Assembly: GCA_943329505.2 (NCBI GenBank)
Contig: CALQED020000113.1
Location: 1-5,233, forward strand
Source of the DNA: Polynucleobacter meluiroseus
GTDB lineage: Bacteria > Pseudomonadota > Gammaproteobacteria > Burkholderiales > Burkholderiaceae
Direction: 5' to 3'
DNA length: 5,233 bases
The position numbers were made by a program, and so were the translations under genes. Shown here piece after piece: positions 1 through 5,233 of this stretch. Each line of letters opens with the position of its first letter. The first letter of the stretch is position 1. The notes under the pieces were generated by a model that did no database searches, was not told where the DNA came from, and worked only from the letters and a program-made list of their open reading frames with translations.

Positions 1-980
1 CCCGTATTCCACCCGCAGTCCATTTACAGACGATTGGTCCGGAAGAGGCTGGTCAGCGTTTGGATAACTATCTACTGCGTTGGGCTAAAGGGGTCCCTAA
101 AAGCCATGTTTACCGAATTATTCGCTCAGGGGAAGTCCGAGTAAATAAAAAGCGGGCAGAGCCAACTACCCGTCTAATTGAGGGCGATGTCGTGCGCTTG
201 CCCCCCGTCCGCATTGCTGAGCCTGCACAAATGGCAGCAGTCAATACCGCCCAGACAAAATCTCGGGCTCAAGGTTACTCCGACAAAATGCCGATTTTGT
301 TTGAAGACGATGCCTTATTAATCGTCGATAAGCCAGCGGGTCTTGCTGTACATGGTGGATCCGGAATTGCCTTGGGAGTGATTGAGACTTTGCGTATCAC
401 TCGCCCCGAACTCAAATTCTTAGAATTGGTTCATCGCTTAGATCGTGATACTTCCGGAGTATTGCTGCTGGCTAAGAAGCGTAGCGCCTTGGTGGAGCTA
501 CATCGCCAAATTCGTGAAGGCCAAACTGACAAGCGCTATTACCTACTTGCCCATGGGGAAATCAAACAGGGTACGCAGGTCATGCAACTGAAATATCCGC
601 TGCATAAATATCTCTTGGCTAATGGTGAGCGTCGGGTCCGAGTCGATCCAGAGGGGCTGCCAAGTCATACTGCTTTACGTGTCAGTAAAATAATGAGGCG
701 TGAGGATGTGGCCATTACTTTGGCTGAGGCACAATTAAAAACGGGCCGTACTCATCAAATCCGTGTGCATCTCCAAAAGTTAGGCCATGCTATTTTGGGA
801 GATGACAAGTATGGTTTTGAAGATCAAGATAAATTCATTAAATCTAAAAGACTTTACTTACATGCCCATTTGGCTGGTTTTACCCATCCCCGTACAGGCG
901 AGAAGATGCGCATTGAGTCGCCCCTGCCGCTTGAGTTTGGGGCCATGATGAACAATTTTGAACCAGCTCAAGATGCCTGA
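1..980 (+). CDS. rluC: 23S rRNA pseudouridine synthase RluC, 5' end outside window
   Basis: The reading frame is open from the window edge (first full codon at 3) to TGA at 978-980, giving about 325 visible codons against roughly 320 for whole RluC, so only a short N-terminal piece is missing. An N-terminal S4 RNA-binding domain (visible residues about 19-75, beginning QRLDNYLL, with GVPKSHVYRIIRSGEVRVN) is followed by an RluA-family catalytic domain: KPAGLAVHGG at about 110-119, HRLDRDTSG with the catalytic Asp at codon 441-443, and LKTGRTHQIRVHL at about 245-257. By family knowledge RluC isomerises uridines 955, 2504 and 2580 of 23S rRNA in the cytoplasm. RluD is the main alternative, but the S4-linked GVPKSHVYRI stretch favours RluC. 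The TTG at 60 lies inside the S4 domain and is not the start. The 3' end overlaps the next gene by 8 bases. Confidence 0.93.
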   Translation, partial: RIPPAVHLQTIGPEEAGQRLDNYLLRWAKGVPKSHVYRIIRSGEVRVNKKRAEPTTRLIEGDVVRLPPVRIAEPAQMAAVNTAQTKSRAQGYSDKMPILFEDDALLIVDKPAGLAVHGGSGIALGVIETLRITRPELKFLELVHRLDRDTSGVLLLAKKRSALVELHRQIREGQTDKRYYLLAHGEIKQGTQVMQLKYPLHKYLLANGERRVRVDPEGLPSHTALRVSKIMRREDVAITLAEAQLKTGRTHQIRVHLQKLGHAILGDDKYGFEDQDKFIKSKRLYLHAHLAGFTHPRTGEKMRIESPLPLEFGAMMNNFEPAQDA

Positions 981-1647
981 AAAGAACACGCCAGATCGCC
1001 GTTATGACCTGATTGTCTGGGATTGGGATGGAACCATCATGGACTCGACGCCAACGATTGTGCATTGCATACAGCAGGCCTGTCGCGATTTAGGATTTAA
1101 AGCCCCCGATGACACTTTGGCCAGCTCAGTCATTGGTTTAGGCATTCATGATTCATTACGTCGCGCAGTTCCCTGGATAGAGCCTATTCATTTTCAGAAA
1201 CTCACAGACCGTTTTCGATATCACTATTTAGCAAAAGATCATGAGCTCGATTTATTTGTTGGTATTCGTGAGCTCTTGGAAAAATTACGAGCAGATCAAT
1301 ACCTTCTCGGTATTGCCACTGGGAAATCTCGTGTTGGTCTTGACCGCTCTCTTGGGCATCATCAGATTGGTCATCTCTTTCATGAAACCAGAACGGCTGA
1401 CCAATCTTTTTCTAAGCCTCATCCGGGAATGTTGTTAGAGCTCTCTGATGTTACTCAGGTGCCAACCCGTCGTATGCTGATGATTGGGGATACCACCCAT
1501 GATTTAGATATGGCTGCTAATGCTGGGGTAGATGCTGTAGCCGTTACTTATGGTGCCCATCCCTTAGACACCTTAAAAACATCACAGTCATTGGCGCATG
1601 TAGATGATGTGCCACAACTTGCTCAATGGTTGAAAGAAAACTTGTAA
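973..1647 (+). CDS. HAD-IA family hydrolase, phosphoglycolate-phosphatase-like
   Basis: A 224-residue protein starting at ATG 973, which overlaps the rluC stop by 8 bases; a TTG at 958 would add five residues. All four HAD motifs are present: DWDGT with nucleophile Asp17 and acid/base Asp19, Thr116 in GIATGKSR, Lys148 in SKPHPGM, and the metal-binding Asp173/Asp177 in MIGDTTHDLDMAANAG. A helical cap domain (about 24-95) between motifs I and II marks subfamily IA, as in phosphoglycolate phosphatase Gph. It should be an Mg2+-dependent cytoplasmic phosphatase acting on a small phosphorylated metabolite. The true substrate cannot be read from the sequence, and Gph activity is only one possibility. 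No Shine-Dalgarno sequence stands before either start, so translation is probably coupled to rluC. The gene is followed by sppA after 40 bases. Confidence 0.9.
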   Translation: MPEKNTPDRRYDLIVWDWDGTIMDSTPTIVHCIQQACRDLGFKAPDDTLASSVIGLGIHDSLRRAVPWIEPIHFQKLTDRFRYHYLAKDHELDLFVGIRELLEKLRADQYLLGIATGKSRVGLDRSLGHHQIGHLFHETRTADQSFSKPHPGMLLELSDVTQVPTRRMLMIGDTTHDLDMAANAGVDAVAVTYGAHPLDTLKTSQSLAHVDDVPQLAQWLKENL

Positions 1648-1676
1648 TCTGAATTTGTAACTTAATACGAAATACT

Positions 1677-1681
1677 GAGGA
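1677..1681 (+). promoter_or_regulatory. Ribosome binding site of the S49 peptidase gene, decides the start
   Basis: GAGGA at 1677-1681 touches the first in-frame ATG (1682) with no spacer, but lies 6 bases ahead of the second ATG (1688), which is the usual spacing. This favours 1688 as the real start. The difference is only two residues. Confidence 0.7.
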
Positions 1682-1687
1682 ATGAAG

Positions 1688-2635
1688 ATGGAAAATAATC
1701 CAAATCCTAACTGGGAACGTCAAGCGCTTGAGCACTTGCTCTTGGAAAATTTAAAAGAGACCCGTAAGGCGCGGCGTTGGAAGGCGTTATTACGCATCCT
1801 TACTTTAGTCGTCATCGTAGCCGTACTCTTATCAGTGTTTGATTTTCATCTACCTGGGCGCGGGATGAGTACTGAAAAACATACTGCGATGGTCACACTA
1901 GAAGGCGAGATCTCATCAAGCTCGATGGCTAATGCCTTAGATATCAACTCTTCATTGGTTTCTGCTTTCGAGAATGAGAATAGTGCAGGCGTCATTCTTC
2001 GTATCAATAGCCCTGGTGGCTCACCAGTGCAGGCAGGAATGATGAATGATGAGATCCATCGTCTTCGTAAGCTGTATCCGAAGAAACCTTTTTATGTGGT
2101 GGTCGAGGATATTTGTGCATCGGGTGGCTACTATGTTGCAGTAGCTGCAGACCAAATCTTGGTAGATAAAGCCAGCTTGGTAGGCTCTATTGGGGTGATC
2201 ATGGAGGGCTTTGGTTTTACCGGCTTGATGGATAAATTAGGCGTGACTCGTCGCATGATTACTGCGGGCTCTAACAAAGGTATGCTCGATCCATTTAGTA
2301 AAGAAGATCCAAAGCAGGTTGAAATGGTACGCGCCATGATTGACGAGATTCATCAGCAATTTATTGCGGTAGTGAAAGAAGGGCGTGGCACCCGCTTAAA
2401 AGATGTTCCTGAATTATTCTCTGGCCGTATTTGGAATGGTGAGCAGGCGGTGAAACTCGGCTTGGTAGATGGTTACGGCACAGTCGACTCAGTAGCACGC
2501 GATATTTTCAAAGCGCCTGATGTGCTGGACTACACCATGAAAGAAAACTTTGCAGAGCGTGTTGCCAAACGTTTTGGAGCAGAAGTTGGTACTGCTGCTG
2601 GTAAGGCTTTAGTGAAAGCGCCAGATCTAAAGTAA
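1688..2635 (+). CDS. sppA: S49 family signal peptide peptidase (short SppA type)
   Basis: A 315-residue membrane serine protease, of the size of the short single-domain SppA/36K type and not the about 600-residue double-domain E. coli SppA. After a charged N-terminus rich in Lys/Arg there is one membrane segment at about 34-51 (LLRILTLVVIVAVLLSVF), so the catalytic domain should lie in the periplasm. Conserved pieces are INSPGGSP (about 107-112), CASGGYYVA with nucleophile Ser145, GSIGV (166-170), and SNKGMLDPF with the probable general base Lys197. Ser and Lys are 52 residues apart, the same separation as in Bacillus subtilis SppA (Ser147/Lys199, from memory). The family cleaves leftover signal peptides and some membrane proteins. 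The start was chosen by ribosome-binding-site spacing; ATG 1682 is the alternative. It is the last gene of the rightward unit and converges on the methyltransferase gene 22 bases on. Confidence 0.9.
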   Translation: MENNPNPNWERQALEHLLLENLKETRKARRWKALLRILTLVVIVAVLLSVFDFHLPGRGMSTEKHTAMVTLEGEISSSSMANALDINSSLVSAFENENSAGVILRINSPGGSPVQAGMMNDEIHRLRKLYPKKPFYVVVEDICASGGYYVAVAADQILVDKASLVGSIGVIMEGFGFTGLMDKLGVTRRMITAGSNKGMLDPFSKEDPKQVEMVRAMIDEIHQQFIAVVKEGRGTRLKDVPELFSGRIWNGEQAVKLGLVDGYGTVDSVARDIFKAPDVLDYTMKENFAERVAKRFGAEVGTAAGKALVKAPDLK

Positions 2636-2653
2636 TCAAACTTCAATGAAGTG

Positions 2654-2692
2654 AAAATTAGGCCAACAGTAGAAATACCGTTGGCCTATTTT
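2654..2692. terminator. Bidirectional intrinsic terminator between converging genes
   Basis: TAGGCCAAC (2659-2667) pairs perfectly with GTTGGCCTA (2680-2688). Inside, after one A/C mismatch, GTA/TAC adds three pairs closed by a GAAA loop (2672-2675). TTTT (2689-2692) follows on the + strand, and ATTTT follows on the - strand (from the AAAA at 2654-2657), so the hairpin can end transcripts from both sides: sppA rightward and the methyltransferase leftward. It overlaps the last eight codons and stop of the methyltransferase. The T tracts are short, so efficiency may be moderate. Confidence 0.8.
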
Positions 2693-3428
2693 GTAATGAG
2701 GCACAAGCAGCTTCATTGGGATAGCGTTTACGCCAATCTGCAATTGATAAGGTAGTGATCATTTCTGATTTCAGACTGAGATCAACACCCAGACACAATA
2801 AAGTTTGCGCTGCTAATGAATTGATGCAGGCCATCAGCATGGCGGTATTGCGATAAGGCGTCTCAATCCAAATTTGCGTTTGCTGAAATTTTCTTGATTC
2901 CACTTCTAATTGCTTTAGCTTGCTACTTCGCTCGTTCGTGTCATGAGGTAGGTAACCCTGAAAGGCAAAGTGCTGGCCATTCAGGCCGCTAGCCATCAGA
3001 CCTAGCAAGATAGAGCTGGGCCCTACTAAGGGCTTCACCTGTGCGCCTAGCTTATGTGCTGCAAGAACAAGTTCGGCGCCAGGATCGGCAACGCCCGGCA
3101 CACCAGCTTCAGACATCAGACCCATGTCATGGCCGGCAAGCAAAGGTTTTAATAAATCAGCAGGTTTTACCAAATCTCCATACTTTGCATTACGTGCTGC
3201 ACCACGCCATTCACTCATTTGCATTTCTTGAATCGTGCAAGTGAGTGGCGATACAGCATCGACTGCTTTTAAAAATGCGCGAGCAGTTTTTGCGTCTTCC
3301 ACAATCCAATGCTTGAGTTTGGCTGTGCAAGCAATGGTTTCACTTGGCAATACCCAAGGCAATTGCTCTGTCCGAGCATCATCACCTAAGGTATTGGGAA
3401 TTAAATAGAGTGTGCCTAACTTTGACAT
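2658..3428 (-). CDS. RsmI-like SAM-dependent methyltransferase (tetrapyrrole methylase fold)
   Basis: A 256-residue cytoplasmic protein of the SAM-dependent tetrapyrrole (corrin/porphyrin) methylase superfamily, on the RsmI (16S rRNA 2'-O-methyltransferase, C1402) branch. Evidence: the LYLIPNTLGD start, where RsmI has a VPTPIGNL-type strand; MSEAGVPGVADPG at 105-117, matching the SDAGTPGISDPG motif of RsmI; and LVGPSSILLGLMASGLNGQHFAFQGYLP at about 134-161 (written here in the RsmI GPSA(L/I) region). It departs from RsmI in the N-terminal motif and in the 40-90 region, so it looks like a distinct RsmI-like paralogue whose substrate is unknown; rRNA is an inference. It lies 21 bases after the maf stop in the same reading frame and is probably co-transcribed with maf. 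No good Shine-Dalgarno precedes ATG 3428, only an A-rich leader. Its last codons form a terminator stem. Confidence 0.85.
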   Translation of the reverse strand: MSKLGTLYLIPNTLGDDARTEQLPWVLPSETIACTAKLKHWIVEDAKTARAFLKAVDAVSPLTCTIQEMQMSEWRGAARNAKYGDLVKPADLLKPLLAGHDMGLMSEAGVPGVADPGAELVLAAHKLGAQVKPLVGPSSILLGLMASGLNGQHFAFQGYLPHDTNERSSKLKQLEVESRKFQQTQIWIETPYRNTAMLMACINSLAAQTLLCLGVDLSLKSEMITTLSIADWRKRYPNEAACASLQNRPTVFLLLA

Positions 3429-3449
3429 GAATGATTTTCTATTGGTTTT

Positions 3450-4070
3450 TTAATTCTTGACTGGAATCATAAAACCAGCATCACGCAATAAACCCGTCAA
3501 CGCAATGAGTGGCAAGCCAATGAGTGCAGTGGGATCATCACTCTTGATTGACTCCAAGAGACTAATGCCCAATCCTTCTGACTTAGCGCTACCCGCACAG
3601 TCATAAGGCTCCTCCGCAAGTAGATAGCGTTCTATTACTTCATCAGATAGTTTGCGAAAGCTCACTTCAGTCGGAATGCTCAAGGTGGTTTGTACAGCAC
3701 CTTGCATTAAACACAATGCCGTATGAAAGGTCACTGTTTGACCCCGCATCAGTTGCAGTTGAGCCATTGCTCTTTCAAAATTACCGGGCTTACCAATCGC
3801 TGCGCCGCAGAGATCTGCCACTTGATCAGAGCCAATGACCCAAGCATGAGGATTTTGTTTGGCAACTGCAGCCGCTTTTGCCTGTGCAAGTCGGAGTGCT
3901 AACTCGAGCGTACTTTCACCGGTGAGGGGTGTTTCATCCACTTTTGGGGAAATAACTTCAAAGGGAATGCGCAGGCGTTCTAAAAGTTCGCGACGATACA
4001 CCGAGGTAGATGCCAAGATCAGCGGCGCGATTTGGGGCGAATTTGCAGATGTTTTCGTTGAATTACTCAT
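3450..4070 (-). CDS. yceF: Maf family nucleotide pyrophosphatase, YceF type (m7GTP)
   Basis: A 206-residue Maf/Ham1-fold house-cleaning enzyme. Motifs in order: LILASTSVYRRELL (17-30) with the SxxxRxxLL phosphate-binding signature, VDETPLTGES (44-53), WVIGSDQVAD (77-86) with probable catalytic Asp82, GKPGN (93-97), YDCAGSAKSEGLGI (156-169) and DPTALIGLPLIAL (179-191). The VDETP, CAGSxKSEGxGI and NTLVGLPLIAL-like patterns match E. coli YceF, which hydrolyses 7-methyl-GTP to the monophosphate and pyrophosphate, more closely than the dTTP/UTP-specific YhdE type. The protein carries about 14 extra N-terminal residues before the first strand compared with E. coli. It is divergent from yceD across 41 bases and leads the two-gene leftward unit with the RsmI-like methyltransferase. 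YceF, YceD and L32 genes also lie side by side in E. coli. Confidence 0.9.
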   Translation of the reverse strand: MSNSTKTSANSPQIAPLILASTSVYRRELLERLRIPFEVISPKVDETPLTGESTLELALRLAQAKAAAVAKQNPHAWVIGSDQVADLCGAAIGKPGNFERAMAQLQLMRGQTVTFHTALCLMQGAVQTTLSIPTEVSFRKLSDEVIERYLLAEEPYDCAGSAKSEGLGISLLESIKSDDPTALIGLPLIALTGLLRDAGFMIPVKN

Positions 4071-4075
4071 TGCTG

Positions 4076-4105
4076 CTGACTTTCAAAGTTGCCTTGATTT
4101 AGACT
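4076..4105 (+). promoter_or_regulatory. Weak candidate promoter for yceD
   Basis: CTGACT (4076-4081) and TAGACT (4100-4105) are separated by 18 bases and each match the consensus at four of six positions. Initiation about 7 bases after the -10 would fall at or next to the yceD ATG at 4112, making a leaderless or near-leaderless message. No Shine-Dalgarno precedes that ATG, which agrees with this, but the motif is weak and the real promoter may lie further upstream inside maf. Confidence 0.2.
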
Positions 4106-4126
4106 GATGTCATGAATCGTAATCAA
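4098..4126 (-). promoter_or_regulatory. Candidate promoter for maf and the methyltransferase gene
   Basis: Read leftward, TTGATT (4126-4121) stands 17 bases from TCTAAA (4103-4098); each matches the sigma-70 consensus at four of six bases with ideal spacing. Transcription would start near 4091, giving a leader of about 20 bases before maf ATG 4070. The -35 box would lie inside the first codons of yceD. Weak motif evidence; inferred mainly from position. Confidence 0.35.
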
Positions 4127-4687
4127 GTTTTACCTCAAGTCCAGTTATCAAATGATCCTAACGCATTGAAGAGGGTAGATTTTTGCGCTCCACAATCCTA
4201 CCAAGGCGCTGGATTTTTAAGTATTTCCAGCCTCCCTAGGGTGGCTGAGGAGGCATCTAAGCTGGTTTCAGGGGATGGTTTTCATTGGGATGTAGAGACC
4301 CATTTTGAGCAATCTCCCGGCAGCGAAGCTCGTCAAATCCTGGAATTGGGGCTAAAAGGACGTCTTCACCTAGTTTGCCAGCGCTGTTTACAGGATTGCG
4401 CAGTGGATTTAGATGAAAAGCGGCGATTTGTCTTGGTTGACTCTGAGTTTGAGGCAGATGATTACCCTTTAGAGGACGATGAGCAGGAGCCTTTGGTGGC
4501 TAGTCAGCAATTTAACCTGCTAGAAACCATTGAGGATGAGGTTTTGCTCTCTATTCCCCTGATTCCAAAGCACCCAGACGGCTTCTGTGAGCCCCATGCC
4601 TCTGTTTTTAGGGGTGAGGAGGGTGAAGAGGGCTCTGATCAAGGTCAAAATCCCTTTAACATATTGAAAAATATGAAGAAAAACTGA
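4112..4687 (+). CDS. yceD: YceD family protein (DUF177), 23S rRNA accumulation
   Basis: A 191-residue cytoplasmic protein of the YceD/DUF177 family, which in E. coli and plants is needed for normal 23S rRNA accumulation and whose gene almost always sits just before rpmF, as here. Visible hallmarks: the central LVCQRCLQDC (88-96) with the paired Cys89/Cys92 that define the family, the acidic stretch ETIEDEVLLSIPLIPKH (138-154) matching the VEDEIILALPVVP region of E. coli YceD, Cys159 near the end, and the terminal NPFNILKNMK (180-189), which matches E. coli NPFAVLASLK. A very acidic low-complexity linker (RGEEGEEGSDQGQ, 167-179) precedes it. The ATG at 4107 is out of frame; ATG 4112 has no ribosome binding site. 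Exact biochemical activity is not established for the family. rpmF begins 105 bases later. Confidence 0.9.
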   Translation: MNRNQVLPQVQLSNDPNALKRVDFCAPQSYQGAGFLSISSLPRVAEEASKLVSGDGFHWDVETHFEQSPGSEARQILELGLKGRLHLVCQRCLQDCAVDLDEKRRFVLVDSEFEADDYPLEDDEQEPLVASQQFNLLETIEDEVLLSIPLIPKHPDGFCEPHASVFRGEEGEEGSDQGQNPFNILKNMKKN

Positions 4688-4724
4688 AAAATCAGGCTTT
4701 AAGATTACCGTAATGAAGAGTGCC

Positions 4725-4742
4725 CTTGATCGACAAATCAAG
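4725..4742. repeat. Inverted repeat CTTGAT-N6-ATCAAG upstream of rpmF
   Basis: CTTGAT (4725-4730) and ATCAAG (4737-4742) are perfect inverted arms around a six-base CGACAA centre, in the yceD-rpmF gap just upstream of the rpmF promoter. No T tract follows, so it is not an intrinsic terminator. It could be an operator or a small RNA hairpin at the end of the yceD message, or chance. Confidence 0.4.
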
Positions 4743-4769
4743 CAGTTAGGCGCTTTTCCATGCTAGAAT
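4741..4769 (+). promoter_or_regulatory. Probable extended -10 promoter of rpmF
   Basis: TAGAAT (4764-4769) matches the -10 consensus at five of six bases and is preceded by TGC, the extended -10 element. The -35 region (about 4741-4747, AGCAGTT) is poor, which extended -10 promoters tolerate. Transcription would start near 4776, leaving a leader of about 17 bases that carries the ribosome binding site. It would let L32 be made independently of yceD. Confidence 0.6.
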
Positions 4770-4781
4770 GTCGCCTTGCTT

Positions 4782-4786
4782 AGGAG
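4782..4786 (+). promoter_or_regulatory. Strong ribosome binding site of rpmF
   Basis: AGGAG at 4782-4786 sits 6 bases before ATG 4793. It is the strongest such site in the window, as expected for an abundant ribosomal protein, and fixes the rpmF start. Confidence 0.9.
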
Positions 4787-4792
4787 TTCAAT

Positions 4793-4972
4793 ATGGCCGT
4801 TCAACAAAATAAAAAATCACCTTCCAAACGTGGCATGCACCGTGCGCACGACTTTTTGACCGCACCTGCTACGGCTGTTGAAGCCACAACTGGTGAGGCT
4901 CATTTGCGCCACCACATTTCACCTAACGGCTACTATCGTGGTCGTAAAGTTGTTAAAACTAAAAACGACTAA
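4793..4972 (+). CDS. rpmF: 50S ribosomal protein L32 (bL32)
   Basis: A 59-residue, very basic protein reading from ATG 4793 to TAA 4970-4972. It begins [20 protein letters not shown] and carries the [20 protein letters not shown] core (34-53), nearly the same as E. coli L32 (57 residues, [20 protein letters not shown]). It is a structural component of the large ribosomal subunit. It has no cysteines, so it is the zinc-free form of L32 and not the C+ form with a CxxC zinc ribbon. It is preceded by its own probable promoter and strong ribosome binding site and followed 21 bases later by an intrinsic terminator, so it can be a single-gene unit between yceD and plsX. Confidence 0.98.
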   Translation: MAVQQNKKSPSKRGMHRAHDFLTAPATAVEATTGEAHLRHHISPNGYYRGRKVVKTKND

Positions 4973-4993
4973 TCTTTTAGTCTAAACAGATAG

Positions 4994-5020
4994 AAGCGGC
5001 TCATTTAAAGCCGCTTTTTT
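4994..5020 (+). terminator. Intrinsic terminator after rpmF
   Basis: AAGCGGCT (4994-5001) pairs perfectly with AGCCGCTT (5009-5016) around a seven-base CATTTAA loop, and a run of six T (5015-5020) follows directly. The G+C-rich eight-pair stem and U tract make this a classic Rho-independent terminator. It lies 21 bases after the rpmF stop and 34 bases before the plsX start, so plsX needs read-through or its own start signal. Confidence 0.9.
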
Positions 5021-5054
5021 CTTAGATAAATCACTTGTTGCAATCAATAAGTTT

Positions 5055-5233
5055 ATGAGCGTTAATCTTGCTATTGATGCCATGGGCGGAGATCATGGAG
5101 TCGTCGTGACGGTTCCTGCTGCCTGCGATTTTTTGGCCAAACATGTTGATGCAAAGATTACCTTAGTGGGTAGTCCTGAGTTAATTCAGCAAGCCTTGAG
5201 CAAATTCCCTGATGCTCCGATGGAGCGTATTCA
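5055..5233 (+). CDS. plsX: Phosphate acyltransferase PlsX, 3' end outside window
   Basis: The first 59 codons of PlsX, the peripheral membrane enzyme that turns acyl-ACP and phosphate into acyl-phosphate for PlsY in phosphatidic acid synthesis. The N-terminus MSVNLAIDAMGGDHG carries the family signature (A/V)DAMGGD(H/N)G at residues 6-15, followed by VVVTVPAACDFL and the strand ITLVGSPELI (35-44), where PlsX has an LVG(D/N)xxxI pattern. ATG 5055 is chosen because a later ATG (5082-5084 region) would cut into the signature; only a weak AATAAG-like stretch precedes it as a ribosome binding site. In relatives plsX is followed by fabH, fabD, fabG, acpP and fabF; those lie beyond this window. The rpmF terminator lies directly upstream. 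Confidence 0.95.
   Translation, partial: MSVNLAIDAMGGDHGVVVTVPAACDFLAKHVDAKITLVGSPELIQQALSKFPDAPMERI

Noticed and set aside
60..62. TTG as the start codon of rluC
   Set aside because: The frame is open upstream to the window edge and codes the conserved PEEAGQR lead into the S4 domain, so the gene begins outside the window.
1630..1670. Possible promoter for sppA (TTGAAA at 1630-1635, or TTGTAA at 1642-1647)
   Set aside because: No acceptable -10 box lies at 16-18 bases from either; the short gap and the tight rluC-HAD overlap are better explained by one operon.
3041..3244. Open frame of 67 codons on the + strand
   Set aside because: It lies wholly within the methyltransferase gene on the other strand, has no recognisable motif and no ribosome binding site.
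3859..4107. Open frame of 82 codons on the + strand
   Set aside because: It is antisense to the 5' part of maf, a well-supported gene, and its Ser/Ala/Arg-rich product is typical of a shadow frame.
4610..4632. Purine-rich near-repeat GGTGAGGAG/GGTGAAGAG inside yceD
   Set aside because: It simply encodes the acidic GEEGEEG linker; two imperfect copies are not a meaningful tandem repeat.
4520..4741. Open frame of 73 codons on the - strand across the yceD end
   Set aside because: Antisense to yceD, with no family resemblance and no start signals.
1..5233. Signs of a mobile element, defence system, CRISPR array or novel multi-gene system
   Set aside because: Every gene is a recognisable conserved housekeeping family in an expected order, there are no long direct or inverted repeats, and base composition is even across the window.

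Overview
The window is an ordinary housekeeping stretch of a chromosome from a beta-proteobacterium of the order Burkholderiales. The moderate base composition (by eye well under 50% G+C), the protein sequences and the gene order fit Polynucleobacter or a close relative best. That genus call is an inference from memory of gene order and protein style, because no search could be run. The order rluC, HAD phosphatase, sppA, RsmI-like methyltransferase, maf/yceF, yceD, rpmF, plsX is the familiar region leading into the fatty-acid/phospholipid (plsX-fab) cluster.

Layout. Positions 1-2635 hold three genes on the + strand: rluC (5' end outside the window), a HAD-superfamily phosphatase whose ATG overlaps the rluC stop, and a short single-domain SppA/S49 membrane peptidase 40 bases further on. 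These probably form one transcription unit. It meets a convergent pair on the - strand (3428-2658 and 4070-3450): an RsmI-like SAM methyltransferase and the Maf-family nucleotide pyrophosphatase YceF. The two converging units share a bidirectional hairpin terminator (about 2654-2692) that is built into the last codons of the methyltransferase. maf and yceD then diverge from a 41-base gap. yceD, rpmF and plsX run rightwards; rpmF has its own probable extended -10 promoter and is followed by a clear intrinsic terminator before plsX, which runs off the right edge.

How the genes fit together. Three or four of them serve the large ribosomal subunit: RluC modifies 23S rRNA, YceD supports 23S rRNA accumulation, RpmF is protein L32, and the RsmI-like enzyme may also act on rRNA. 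YceF removes the modified nucleotide m7GTP, SppA degrades remnant signal peptides or membrane proteins, and PlsX starts phospholipid synthesis. All the genes are intact except the two cut by the window edges.

No mobile element, CRISPR array, tRNA, rRNA or phage-like gene was seen, and no previously undescribed system. There is no gene-free stretch of 300 bases; the longest is 105 bases (yceD-rpmF). The points worth a second look are regulatory and small in scale: the coding-embedded terminator, the terminator between rpmF and plsX, the crowded maf/yceD divergent start region, and the absence of a Rieske gene expected from relatives.
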